Shown: in pieces, positions 18,501-27,124 of the stretch
How positions within the stretch are numbered: the stretch's first letter is position 1
How the letters are laid out: each line of letters starts with the position of its first letter
NCBI RefSeq assembly: GCF_040786275.1
Contig: NZ_JBFMVT010000002.1
Span: 4,278,001-4,342,000, forward strand
Reading direction: 5' to 3'
Source: Buttiauxella gaviniae
GTDB taxonomy: Bacteria > Pseudomonadota > Gammaproteobacteria > Enterobacterales > Enterobacteriaceae
DNA length: 64,000 bases
Notes under the pieces: generated by a model
Seen by the model: the letters and a program-made list of their open reading frames with translations, nothing else
Databases searched by the model: none
Told to the model about the DNA's origin: nothing
Position numbers and translations under genes: made by a program

Positions 18501-21500
18501 TTAATCTGGCGCAGCACAATCTGGCTATGCGACCACGCCAGCTCAAACACGCGGTCGGCAATGGGATGGTCATGATATTTCTCAAGCAGGGCCAGGCTCA
18601 GTTGCCGATTCTCGGTGACGCCATAAATAATATCCACGGTGACGGGCAGGCCCGGCTGCAACACAATTGACTGCCGGATAGCCAGAATCGGGTCCAGCAC
18701 CGGCCCTACGCTATTACTCAGAGAACCGTTCTGTTGTGTCGCCTGCGCATTCGCCGGCGTTCTTCCGCGGCCGATGAACTTCGCTCTGTCGATTTCAAAA
18801 GAGGCTTCAGTTTGCGTTTGCCCATGAACCACCATAGTGTGGAACATCCATGGGCAACGTTCGTCCGGGGCGCGCGGTCGGCGATGGCAAAGGATCGCGT
18901 TCTGATGCGCCACCAGCTCGGTCTGGATAAACAAATTACTGAAAGCGGGATGGGCCAGATCGCTCTCTTTCGGCGCCAGAACCACTTCCGCGTAGGTCGT
19001 CAACTCAAGGGTAAGCGGCTGGCGGCCACGATGCAGCAACGTGACGCGCCGCAGTTCAATGTCATCTTCCGGGGAGACAACAATCTGCGTTTTAACGTTA
19101 ACGCTCCCCGCCACAAGTTTGAACTCGGCCCCCGCATCGGTAAATATCGCGTCATACTGGTTGATTGGCTCGCCCAGCGGCTGCCAGGTATTGCTCCAGA
19201 CTTCCCCCGTTGCGGGATCGCTGAGATAGCAGAACGCGCCCCAGTTGTCGCACGTGGCGTCGCTGCGCCAGCGGGTCAACGCCAGATCTTTCCAGCGGCT
19301 GTATCCCCCGCCGGATTGGCTAACCATCAGGTGATAATCGGCATTCGAGAGCAATTGAATTTCGGGGATCAAACTGTCCACGTCGGTAAATTCACGGGTT
19401 TCATACTGCACCGGCTGCAACACCCCCTCGTGAGATTCAAAGTGGCGGCGTGGGCTATACAGCTCAACGGCGTCAGGAACACGTTCTTGCAATAACAGGC
19501 GTGCCGACTGAAACGACGGGCTTGCCATAAAGCGGTCCACCATTGGCGCACCGAGCAAAACATGGGACAGCGCCTGGAAAGCCATTCCCTGATGGTGTGC
19601 CATCCACGAACGCACCACGGCATACATCTGCCCGCTGGCGAGGCGCGACGGCGTATAATCCAGCGCTTCATAGAAGCCATACTCCCCGCGAGCCCCGCTT
19701 TTTTCCAGATTCAGTAAATTTTCGCAGGCTTTATGCGGGGAAATCGTCAGGGCCATCATCGTGGCATACGGCGCGATAACCATGTCATCCGCAAGACCAC
19801 GCCGCAAACCTAAGCCAGGCACCCCGAAAGCGTGATACTGGTAATTCTGGAGCGCATCAAAAGAGTAGTAGCCCGATTCGGAGATCCCCCATGGCACACC
19901 GCGCTCTTTACTCCAGTCTATCTGGCGATTAACCGCCGACTGGCTCATCTCCTCCAGCAAACTGCCGGGGTAAATTGGCATCACCAGGTTTGGCATCAGG
20001 TACTCAAACATGGAGCCGCTCCAGGACATCAGCGCGGTTTCATTATCAATGGTGGTAAACAGGCGCCCCAACGAGAACCAACTTTTCACCGGCAGTTGAT
20101 TGGTCGCAATAGCGAGGAAACTGGTGAGACGAATCTCTGAAGGCAGGAGATCGTAATGGCTGTTATCGAGCTTATTGTTGTCGCAGTTATACCCGACGCT
20201 CAGGAGATTGGTGACCTCGTTATACAAGAAAGCGAAATCCATCCGCGCATGGTCATGCAGACGCTGTTCCAGCTCGGTAATGATATCCAGCCGCGTGCGG
20301 GCCTGGCGAATGACGGACTCCGAGGGCGTCCCTTCTCCGGTATGTTTTGCCTGCGCAAGCCATGTGAGGCCTGGCAACGGGGCATCACCCCAGTCGGCAG
20401 GTACCCAGCTAAGAAAATGCGCCCATTCAGAGCAGATCAGCACTAACTGACGCTGGAGATGATCAACCCAGCGGCGAATGCGCCCGTCATCATGGCTGCA
20501 CAGCGCGTGCAGGCGGTTACTCTGGGCGCGCATATTTTTCAGTTCAGGAAACAGTAATGATGGCTGGAGCGTAAAAGCGGCGCTGCAATGTTTGCGTAAC
20601 TGACGCAGCGCGGTCGGCGCATGTTGCCCCCAGGCTTTCTCAATAATTTGCAACGTGTCATCAAGCCCCATAAGCACCTGGTTGCAGTTGAGAATCGGCT
20701 GGTTGCGTATTCCCGTAAGCCCGGCGCTAAGCGTCAGCAGATGCCCGGCCATATTGCCGCTATCGACGCTGGAAATGTAACGTGGGTTAAGGGGCACGAG
20801 GGTGCGCGTGTCGTACCAGTTATATAAATGGCCGCGGTAATGCTCCATTTTATCCAGTGTGTCCAGGGTAAGCGTAATGCGCTGGAGCATCTCCCCCTGC
20901 GGGATATAACCAAAATCCCATGCCGTCAGATTAGAGAGCAGCGATAAACCGATATTGGTCGGTGAAGTGCGATGGGCGATCACCGGCTGGGGAATTTCTT
21001 GATAGTTATCCGGCGGCAGCCAGTTTTCTTGCGCGGTGGTGAAGGTTTCAAAAAAGGCCCAGATCTCACGGCTGCTCTGGCGTAACAAACGCCTGTTTTC
21101 CGCGTTAAAAGCCACGGTTCGAGGCGACGGTGCCCGGCTCAACCAACTTAATAATAATGGCGCCAGGCACCATACCCCCCCGATGGGCACTGCAAAAAAT
21201 AGCAGCATCGGCGAAAGCCAGGCCGTAAGCGAAATCAGCGCGATGCCTGCAACCAGGTTCAGCCACATTGCGCGATAGAAACGGCCAGGCGAGGCTTTTC
21301 TGCTCTCAGTGCTTTGATCGAAACTGGCCCACTGATTCAGATTGTGATGGCTAATCCCGAGCCGCCAAAGCGTTAGCCCGATGGCATACAGGGAGTAACC
21401 CGCTTCATGGGGCAGCGTGATAAAACTCAGGCCGATTCGCATCAGGCGTTTTAGCCCCCCGTATGACACCAATATCAGATGTTGCAGGAAAGGCCGCCGC

Positions 21501-24115
21501 GCGGGCTTACTGAAAATGTCCTGAAGGATAACCAGCGCCGTAGGCAGCAACAGCGCTATTGCCAGCACGAAAAGCCAGTAAAAGGGATTGGGCACCAGCA
21601 AGAGTGTGCAGAACAGCAGGATCAGCAGCGAAGGCGCGACCAGGCTACGACGAAGGTTATCGAATAATTTCCAGCGGGAAAGCGTACTCAGCGGGTTTTT
21701 TTCATGGGTACCTTCGGCAGTTCTGACTTTAAATTTAAGCCAGTTAAGCAGTTGCCAGTCGCCTCGTATCCAACGCGTGCGCCTTGCCACATCCGTCAGG
21801 TAATTATTGGGATACTGCTCGTAAAGCAGCACTTCGCTGAGCAAACCCGAACGGGCATAACAGCCTTCGAGTAAATCATGGCTGAGCACCAGGTTTTCCG
21901 GGCAGGTGTTATGCGTTGCTTGTACAAAAGTATCTACGTCATAAATCCCTTTGCCCACAAACGACCCTTCCCCAAACAGATCCTGATAAATATCCGAAGA
22001 CATCATGGAATAGGGATCGTTACCCGGCACGCTGCTGCACATCGCCGCATAACGCCCCTGCCCGTTTCTTGGGATCTCCTCGGCAAGGCCCGGCTGTAAA
22101 ATACCGTAGCCTTTAACTACCCGCTTTTTAACGGAGTCATAAACCGGATGATTAAGCGGATGCGCCATGGTCGCGACCAGTTTATGCGCGGTGTCTCGCG
22201 GCAGCACCGTGTCGCTATCCAGCGTAATCACGTATTTCACGCCAGCAGGCGGGGTAATCACATTGCTGTGGACTTCTAAAAACTGATTCGCCGGTTCACG
22301 CAGCCAGCTATTGAGCATCGACAATTTACCGCGTTTACGCTCGTAGCCCATCCACACGCCCTGCTGTTCATTCCACTCAGGCATTCGGTGCAGCAGGAAG
22401 AAGAGCGGCTGCGCGACGGGCGCATAACGGCGGTTCAGATTCTGCATCTGCGCTTCGGCCCAGTGCAGCAGTTCGCTGTTTTCACGCGACTCCTTTTCCG
22501 GTGAATCGGCGAAATCGGTCAGCAGCGCAAAGTAGAGGTTTGGCGTAGTGTTGCCGAGATAACAAACCTCGAGGCTATTAAGGAGTTTGTCTATCCCCGC
22601 GCGGCTGGTCAGCAGACAGGGGATCACCACCATCGTGCAAAACTCCGGCGGAATGCCGGTGGAAAAATCCATGCGTGGTAGCGGGAGCGGCGATCGAAAA
22701 CGGGTTGTGGCGTCATTCAATAAGTTAATGGCCCACTGGCTGATCAACACCACCAGCGGGATAGCCAACAGCAGAAGTAACCACGTCATCCCCTGCTCAT
22801 AGGTGCGGGATAAAATGTCGATGGTAAAGGCGGTGGTCAACAAACTCAGACTGCCAAGCCAGGAAAGCAGCGGGGTTTGGTTAAAACTGTGGCGCACGCG
22901 CACCATCCATGACGTGTTCGCCGCAAGCTGCCGTTCCAGTTTCGGGCGTCCGTCACCAATCAGATAATAGCCTACGTGATGTTCCGGTGTGCCAGCCTCT
23001 GCTGCCCGCGTGGTGTCAAGAATACGGCTGGCGATTTCGGGTTCGCTGTAATGGCTATGGCGGGCCAGTATCTCAATGATATGCCGGTAGTGATCGCGAG
23101 TCGTAAAGTGCATCGCCGGATAAACGCCGGAAGGGTCCTGGCGCAACGTTTGCTCCACCAGGCTCATGGCTTCAGCAAAATCTGCCCAATTGGTTTCGCT
23201 TAACAGGCGCAAACCGGCAATGCTGTTACTCACCGAAAGCTGGCTTGCGGCCAACTGTTGGTTAAAACGGTGAATCAGGTAATCGGTGGTGACGCCGCTT
23301 TCAGCAAGGCGCTGTTCGACCCAGGTCAGCGGCAGCGAGAGCATATTGCCTCTGCCTTGCAGGCGACGCACCAGCTCTGCCACAAAAGCGCTGCTCAAGG
23401 GTGGACGAGAACGGGCCATATCGGCGATCACCATGATCAAATCCGCAGGCGTGTTTTCGGCGCATTCAAAAATGCGGGTGATCCACGTATCCGCAAGATT
23501 GCGCTCTCGTTGCGCGTCCGCCACTTCGATACTCACGCGGCGTAAATTTTCAATCAGCGCGAGACGCAACATGCCGGGCAGCGCCCAAAGCTCGCCGAGC
23601 GTTAACGGCGTCACCTGCTGATAGGCCGCGATATAACTCGTCAGGCTGGTGGCATCCCAGCGCCCATCCGCATGGGCAATAGCTTCGGAGGCAATATCAT
23701 AAATTCGCGGGCAATTGTGCGGGGCCGCAAGTGACGGCAGCCCTTTACCAAAGTTCTTGGGCAAATGGTGGCGCACCACGCGGATCTGTTCTTCGATGAG
23801 ATAGTAGTTATCGAGCAGCCATTCGCCAGCGGGCGTAATACTGGATTTATCCCCGGCGTTGAGCAAATAGCAGTTATTGGTGATGATGGCTTCGTTATCT
23901 TCCAGGCGCTTGAGCAAATAGTAAGGCATCTTCGCGGAGGATAATTTGTGTGAACGCGCCAGTTTTTGGCCGTAACGTTCCATCTGCGCCGCAGAAAACA
24001 GCTCCGATTTGATCGGCGTCTCATTTGCAGGCTCTTTGTCCTGCCAGCCAGGAATTTCAGGATGAAGATCCAGTGGCTTACTCGAGGTAAACCACGGTTT
24101 AAAATTTAATTTCAT
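15530..24115 (-). CDS. Cyclic beta-1,2-glucan synthase (NdvB/ChvB/Cgs family)
   Basis: This giant inner-membrane enzyme (2861 aa) has the length and order of NdvB/ChvB/Cgs. An N-terminal soluble part is followed by TM segments (about 415-470) and a GT84 glycosyltransferase domain (about 500-800, with DSDT near residue 632 and RWIRGDWQ near 785). Further TM segments (about 820-960), a glycoamylase-like domain (about 1280-1500) and repeated GH94-type domains follow, with the phosphorylase motif GAGDWNDGMNLVG near residue 2545. In rhizobia, Agrobacterium and Brucella such enzymes make cyclic beta-1,2-glucan from UDP-glucose by self-priming elongation, phosphorolysis and cyclisation. The product is periplasmic and serves osmoadaptation and host interaction. 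Enterics normally rely on OpgGH, so this is accessory. No export gene (NdvA-like ABC) is adjacent. Confidence 0.9.
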   Translation of the reverse strand: MKLNFKPWFTSSKPLDLHPEIPGWQDKEPANETPIKSELFSAAQMERYGQKLARSHKLSSAKMPYYLLKRLEDNEAIITNNCYLLNAGDKSSITPAGEWLLDNYYLIEEQIRVVRHHLPKNFGKGLPSLAAPHNCPRIYDIASEAIAHADGRWDATSLTSYIAAYQQVTPLTLGELWALPGMLRLALIENLRRVSIEVADAQRERNLADTWITRIFECAENTPADLIMVIADMARSRPPLSSAFVAELVRRLQGRGNMLSLPLTWVEQRLAESGVTTDYLIHRFNQQLAASQLSVSNSIAGLRLLSETNWADFAEAMSLVEQTLRQDPSGVYPAMHFTTRDHYRHIIEILARHSHYSEPEIASRILDTTRAAEAGTPEHHVGYYLIGDGRPKLERQLAANTSWMVRVRHSFNQTPLLSWLGSLSLLTTAFTIDILSRTYEQGMTWLLLLLAIPLVVLISQWAINLLNDATTRFRSPLPLPRMDFSTGIPPEFCTMVVIPCLLTSRAGIDKLLNSLEVCYLGNTTPNLYFALLTDFADSPEKESRENSELLHWAEAQMQNLNRRYAPVAQPLFFLLHRMPEWNEQQGVWMGYERKRGKLSMLNSWLREPANQFLEVHSNVITPPAGVKYVITLDSDTVLPRDTAHKLVATMAHPLNHPVYDSVKKRVVKGYGILQPGLAEEIPRNGQGRYAAMCSSVPGNDPYSMMSSDIYQDLFGEGSFVGKGIYDVDTFVQATHNTCPENLVLSHDLLEGCYARSGLLSEVLLYEQYPNNYLTDVARRTRWIRGDWQLLNWLKFKVRTAEGTHEKNPLSTLSRWKLFDNLRRSLVAPSLLILLFCTLLLVPNPFYWLFVLAIALLLPTALVILQDIFSKPARRPFLQHLILVSYGGLKRLMRIGLSFITLPHEAGYSLYAIGLTLWRLGISHHNLNQWASFDQSTESRKASPGRFYRAMWLNLVAGIALISLTAWLSPMLLFFAVPIGGVWCLAPLLLSWLSRAPSPRTVAFNAENRRLLRQSSREIWAFFETFTTAQENWLPPDNYQEIPQPVIAHRTSPTNIGLSLLSNLTAWDFGYIPQGEMLQRITLTLDTLDKMEHYRGHLYNWYDTRTLVPLNPRYISSVDSGNMAGHLLTLSAGLTGIRNQPILNCNQVLMGLDDTLQIIEKAWGQHAPTALRQLRKHCSAAFTLQPSLLFPELKNMRAQSNRLHALCSHDDGRIRRWVDHLQRQLVLICSEWAHFLSWVPADWGDAPLPGLTWLAQAKHTGEGTPSESVIRQARTRLDIITELEQRLHDHARMDFAFLYNEVTNLLSVGYNCDNNKLDNSHYDLLPSEIRLTSFLAIATNQLPVKSWFSLGRLFTTIDNETALMSWSGSMFEYLMPNLVMPIYPGSLLEEMSQSAVNRQIDWSKERGVPWGISESGYYSFDALQNYQYHAFGVPGLGLRRGLADDMVIAPYATMMALTISPHKACENLLNLEKSGARGEYGFYEALDYTPSRLASGQMYAVVRSWMAHHQGMAFQALSHVLLGAPMVDRFMASPSFQSARLLLQERVPDAVELYSPRRHFESHEGVLQPVQYETREFTDVDSLIPEIQLLSNADYHLMVSQSGGGYSRWKDLALTRWRSDATCDNWGAFCYLSDPATGEVWSNTWQPLGEPINQYDAIFTDAGAEFKLVAGSVNVKTQIVVSPEDDIELRRVTLLHRGRQPLTLELTTYAEVVLAPKESDLAHPAFSNLFIQTELVAHQNAILCHRRPRAPDERCPWMFHTMVVHGQTQTEASFEIDRAKFIGRGRTPANAQATQQNGSLSNSVGPVLDPILAIRQSIVLQPGLPVTVDIIYGVTENRQLSLALLEKYHDHPIADRVFELAWSHSQIVLRQINANEDDATLFNRLASAVLFPGPELRADAKTLSRNRRGQSGLWGWSISGDLPIVILNVTSDESILLITTMIQAHHYWRLKGLAVDLVILNDSQDGYQQELQNQIVDLIVAGSEASQMDKPGGIFVRNGEHMSAEDRLLLLSVAQIVLDDRTGSLKEQLNQRLQTPVSAQQAFIPRTGLPANQHDPWQPDTGALVFFNGRGGFSEDGREYQITLDEDGRTPAPWANILANDSFGTVISEAGQAYTWFENAHEYRLTPWENDPVSDRSGEAFYLRDEESGAVWSPTTLPVRGDGHYLTRHGFGYSVFAHRETGIDTELTVLVAEHAPVKIAILTLSNTSGRTRKISVTGYVEWTLGESRSKSAMHVITRASTTGNGCGVLANNFYSSSGSERTAFLAVTGVHCSVTGDRREFIGRNGALREPAAMKQRTLSDKTGAGMDPCGAVQSATTLIDGDQRTFVFVLGVGQNLHEAESMINQYLNEDVARQELANVHRHWHQMLDKIVVTTPDPSVNLLTNGWLLYQTIACRIMARSGYYQSGGAFGFRDQLQDTLALSHAAPARLREQILLCASRQFVEGDVQHWWHPPLGNGVRTRCSDDYLWLPLAICHYVETTGDISVLEQRLPYLEGRELQPGEESAYEQPVISAVEETLWQHGEKAVRHGLRFGSHGLPLMGAGDWNDGMNLVGLEGKGESVWLGFFLYDVLQRFARLAEQINQPDTADLCRKEAGRLQQSLESAGWDGAWYRRGYFDNGDALGSHSAKECQIDAIAQSWAVLSGAGSQPRCAQAMQALDSRLVDSEAGLIKLLTPPFNGNGPNPGYIQGYLPGVRENGGQYTHGAIWAVMAFARSGNIERAWQLWALINPVNHGLTLDAVERYKVEPYVMTADIYSVAPHTGRGGWSWYTGSAGWAYRLLVETLMGIERKGDAITVQPLLPHAWPYVSFVYLHGASYYHFNVQRGEGEYQVTRDAVLLPGNLIPLVDDGQPHDVQITLGAS

Positions 24116-24322
24116 GAAGTTGCTCGTCAGGCGAAGTGAACGCGCAGGAGCAGTTGTTTAATCAGATCATCTTCAATCAGATCAGAGACGTTCTCTCAGG
24201 ATGGAGTGTCAGGCATCAGGGATTTAACAACTGCAAGATTCTTCTTATCAGTATAGGTTAAATTTTGTTCGTTTTTGTCAGGGCAACGATTGCCGTGCCT
24301 GACCCATGAAAAATGGCGGCGT

Positions 24323-24490
24323 TTATTTTTGTGGCACCACAAACAGCGATTTGCATTTTGGACAGAGCAGCGTTTGCCCCTGGCGGAGTTTACTGGTGGG
24401 ATGGGCTGATTTACTTCCGCAAATAGGGCACGTTACCGTACCGTTTGCCGCGTTACCGAGGCGCTTCATTGCGTAATCTAAGAGGGACAT
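24323..24490 (-). CDS. YnfU-like small zinc-ribbon protein
   Basis: This 55-residue protein reads MSLLDYAMKRLG at its N-terminus and then carries two CPxC knuckles, CPIC (residues 21-24) and CPKC (43-46), separated by SAHPTSKLRQGQTLL. That is a compact zinc-ribbon. It resembles the E. coli small protein YnfU in length and motif spacing as I remember it. AAAGG lies about 9 nt before the ATG. The stop is TAA, with the gene 207 bp upstream of and collinear with the glucan synthase gene. Function unknown; a nucleic-acid or metal-binding role is plausible. The coding call is supported by the paired cysteine knuckles and the ribosome binding site. Confidence 0.75.
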   Translation of the reverse strand: MSLLDYAMKRLGNAANGTVTCPICGSKSAHPTSKLRQGQTLLCPKCKSLFVVPQK

Positions 24491-24902
24491 GATGATTAGC
24501 CTTTCAATGAATGAGAATCATCGTAACACGCTCTGAATAATTAACGCACAGTTATTCTTGAATCTGGCTGGAAGAGAGAAAAAAGGTGTCCTGCATTACT
24601 CAGGCCATGCTTCTAAGAACCCTTAATTCTCCTCTGTAAAACTATTTATTCTCTTAATATATCAATATATTGAATATGCAACCCATTTATCGGGGTTAAT
24701 AAACATAAAAAAATCTCACTAAAACTTATTACATCAATATCATCTTTTTTTATGAGGGCACAGGAAATAGAGCATGCCTAAATTAATCAAATAGCACATT
24801 CCTGAAGCGGCTGAAAATAGTCACTGAGCGCCAGCCAGAATATTGGTTACGCATGTTATTGGCGGCACATGATTTTATTTCCATGAGAGGCGCTTTGCAT
24901 TC
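24491..24902. other. 412-bp AT-rich intergenic region
   Basis: No coding frame is supported. The left part is the promoter side of the zinc-ribbon gene (reading left) and the right part should hold the promoter for the hydrolase cluster (reading right). A ribosome-binding-like GAGAGG occurs at 24885-24890. No known operator recognised. Confidence 0.45.
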
Positions 24903-25136
24903 GTGACCACAAGCAAAGGACCATTGAACACAACCGGAGCAGACGCAGTAAAGGAAATGACAACGCAGACAAAAATTAAACCCGATGAAGAGGAAGCAGT
25001 TGATTGCTGTTTGTGCGATGCCCCGCCGGTAGAAGGCGAGGTCATCACGCCAGATTCGGAACTACCTGCAGCAACGGGAGGCGTCACAAACGAAAACGTG
25101 GCCCCCTCTCTTTCACCTCAGATCACAGGGAGATAA
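24903..25136 (+). CDS. Small hypothetical protein upstream of peptidoglycan hydrolase
   Basis: The frame from GTG 24903 (77 aa) or ATG 24957 (59 aa) ends 3 bp before the hydrolase ATG, implying translational coupling. The product is polar and acidic in the middle, with a short Cys cluster (VDCCLCDAPP) and a Pro/Thr/Ser-rich tail; no signal peptide, TM or known domain. GAGAGG lies 12 nt before the GTG. It may be a leader, partner or adaptor of the hydrolase. I do not recognise it, and it could be non-coding. Confidence 0.45.
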   Translation: MTTSKGPLNTTGADAVKEMTTQTKIKPDEEEAVDCCLCDAPPVEGEVITPDSELPAATGGVTNENVAPSLSPQITGR

Positions 25137-25139
25137 ATC

Positions 25140-26432
25140 ATGGTCTATTCGCTAACGTGGCTACCGGATGTTCTGGAAGCCGCTGGTCTCAAGGTCGCTG
25201 AATGTACCGGTTGGCGGACACGGGGTCGTGGGGATGTCGGCACCATCCGCGGTGTGATTTGCCATCATACTGCGGGTGCGCAGCAAGGCGTCATGCCTAG
25301 CCTCAACACGCTTATCAATGGGCGCGCCGCAACGGCACAAACCAAACCGCTCACGGGCCTACTCGCCCAACTGGGGCTTGCGCGTGACGGCACTTATTTT
25401 GTTGTCGCCGCGGGTCGAGCTAACCATGCAGGGGCTGGCAGATGGCAAGGCATTGAGTCCGGAAACACCAGTTTTATCGGAATAGAGGCCGAAAATACGG
25501 GGATCAACGAACCCTGGACTGAGGTGCAACTCGATGCCTATTGCCGCGGTGTGGCAGCAATTCTCAAACATATTGGCGCTTCAGAAAATATGGTATGCGG
25601 GCACAAGGAATTTGCCTTACCTCAGGGCCGAAAGGTTGACCCAACTCTGGATATGGATACCTTTCGCGAGAAAGTCGGCCAAATACTTCGGGGTAAAGCG
25701 CAGTTACGCCCTTCCATTCCCTCGTCAGACTCCAGCGGCAGAGCCACATTGCGCCGCGGTGCTAAGGGAGAACTCGTCAGGCAGGTTCAGTTCACCATAG
25801 GAATCACCAAAGATGGTTATTTCGGCCCTAATACTGAGGCGACGGTGCGCGAGTTTCAACGTCATCACGCTCTGGTGCCAGACGGTATCGTTGGCCCAAA
25901 AACCTGGAGTGAACTACTTAAAATTAGCGCGACTCCGACAGCACAATCGAAAACGGCCCCCGCTGTGATAGAGGGGAAATTTAAACCCGATCAGGCTTGT
26001 ATCGATCTGATTAAAAAATACGAAAGCTGCAAACTTACGGCCTACCCAGACCCCGGTAGCGGAGGAGAACCCTGGACCATTGGTTGGGGAAGTACCGGTC
26101 CTGACATCAATAAAGAAACTAAATGGACACAGGAAGAGTGTGACCAACGTTTTGACAGCGATCTCATTCATTATGGGAATCAGGTTGTCGCTCTGCTGGG
26201 AAGCGCCGAGACATCGGCTGCTCAATTCGGGGCACTTACCAGCTTTGCTTATAATGCAGGCTTGCACGCTCTCGAGGAGTCAACGTTATTACGCAAACAT
26301 AAAGCCGGGAATTTTGAGGGAGCCGCCGAGGAATTTGCTCGCTGGATCTATGGCTCGGGTAAGAAACTGCCGGGCCTGATCAGACGCCGGGAAGAAGAAG
26401 CCAGCTTATATCGTTCTGGCAAAATAGAATAA
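25140..26432 (+). CDS. Three-domain peptidoglycan hydrolase: Amidase_2, PG-binding, GH24 muramidase
   Basis: This 430-aa protein fuses two cell-wall hydrolases. Residues 30-185 are an N-acetylmuramoyl-L-alanine amidase_2 domain (zinc ligands likely H42 or H43, H155 and D167, in CHHTAG, CGHKE and KVDP). Residues 202-262 are a PG-binding_1 domain (RRGAKGELVRQVQF, DGYFGPNTEATVREFQ, DGIVGPKTW). Residues 284-428 are a phage-type GH24 lysozyme with the Glu-Asp-Thr triad likely at E295, D304 and T313 (YESCKLTAYPDP...EPWTIGWGST). It should cut both the glycan strand and the stem-peptide bond. There is no Sec signal peptide, as in endolysins and many type VI secretion effectors. No holin, spanin, immunity-like or phage gene is adjacent. 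GGGAG precedes the ATG by 8 nt. Confidence 0.88.
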   Translation: MVYSLTWLPDVLEAAGLKVAECTGWRTRGRGDVGTIRGVICHHTAGAQQGVMPSLNTLINGRAATAQTKPLTGLLAQLGLARDGTYFVVAAGRANHAGAGRWQGIESGNTSFIGIEAENTGINEPWTEVQLDAYCRGVAAILKHIGASENMVCGHKEFALPQGRKVDPTLDMDTFREKVGQILRGKAQLRPSIPSSDSSGRATLRRGAKGELVRQVQFTIGITKDGYFGPNTEATVREFQRHHALVPDGIVGPKTWSELLKISATPTAQSKTAPAVIEGKFKPDQACIDLIKKYESCKLTAYPDPGSGGEPWTIGWGSTGPDINKETKWTQEECDQRFDSDLIHYGNQVVALLGSAETSAAQFGALTSFAYNAGLHALEESTLLRKHKAGNFEGAAEEFARWIYGSGKKLPGLIRRREEEASLYRSGKIE

Positions 26433-26477
26433 GTATGCTGTTATTTTTACTGAGCCTCATTCTTAAAGACATTTTAA

Positions 26478-26508
26478 AATAATGGCTGGGTGTTCCCCAG
26501 CCATTATT
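26478..26508. terminator. Bidirectional terminator between hydrolase and RTX gene
   Basis: AATAATGGCTGGG (26478-26490) and CCCAGCCATTATT (26496-26508) form a perfect 13-bp stem with a 5-nt loop between two convergent genes. On the minus strand it runs into a T-rich stretch, so it should end the RTX gene and probably also the hydrolase transcript. Confidence 0.8.
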
Positions 26509-26518
26509 AAGAGATAAA

Positions 26519-27124
26519 TTAGATAGTGCTAAATTCAAAGTCGCTGGCTTTCAGTGGGGCATTACTATTAATGTAAATAGAATTATTTTTGTCTAAAGTG
26601 AATTGCGTCGAGGAGAGGTGGTTAGACTGATCGAAGCCCAACCCAATACCGACATCTCCTGCACCAAGCACACCATCGCCATTAGTATCCAGTTTTGCGA
26701 AATTTAAGTCATAACCCTTTGCGGTAACAATATGGATTTTATCAACGCCTTGTTGGAAATCGCTGATGATAGCCATATGGCGGTATTGGCCCGCAGAACC
26801 TGGCGCGTTACCGCAAAAATCATTATAAACAAATTGATCGTAGCCCGCGCCGCCAATCAGAGTGTCGGTACCATTGTAACCATTGCCTGTGAACAGAAAA
26901 TCATTACCCTCGCCACCATCTAACGTATTGTTGTCCGCATAACCCGCCATGAGGTCGCTGCCCCCCAGACCATAAAGATGGTCATTACCATCATAACCAC
27001 GAATAATGTCATCCCCCGCGGTACCGTAGATAGTTTCAGAGTTATTTGTTCCCTGAATGGGTTTGGTTTGATCGCTCGGAGATGTTGAATATCCAGGCAA
27101 ATTATAATTTACAGGCGCTACCAT
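26519..27124 (-). CDS. Orphan RTX-repeat calcium-binding protein, type I secretion-like
   Basis: The protein (201 aa from the ATG at 27124, or 227 aa from 27202) carries about four glycine/aspartate nonapeptide repeats (GTAGDDIIRGYDGNDHLYG, GGEGNDFLF, LIGGAGYDQFVY). These fold as a calcium-bound parallel beta-roll. An EF-hand-like loop (DTNGDGVLGAGDV) and an acidic/hydrophobic C-terminus (LKASDFEFSTI) follow, of the kind used by type I secretion systems. There is no enzymatic domain; only about 40 residues precede the repeats. The start at 27124 is preferred because GAGG lies 7 nt upstream. No HlyB/HlyD/TolC-like genes are nearby, so secretion would need an exporter elsewhere. Function unknown. 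Confidence 0.8.
   Translation of the reverse strand: MVAPVNYNLPGYSTSPSDQTKPIQGTNNSETIYGTAGDDIIRGYDGNDHLYGLGGSDLMAGYADNNTLDGGEGNDFLFTGNGYNGTDTLIGGAGYDQFVYNDFCGNAPGSAGQYRHMAIISDFQQGVDKIHIVTAKGYDLNFAKLDTNGDGVLGAGDVGIGLGFDQSNHLSSTQFTLDKNNSIYINSNAPLKASDFEFSTI

Noticed and set aside
18734-19495. 253-residue rightward frame opposite the glucan synthase gene
   Set aside because: It is antisense to a conserved multidomain enzyme, has no recognisable domain and no ribosome binding site; one of many shadows of this high-GC gene.
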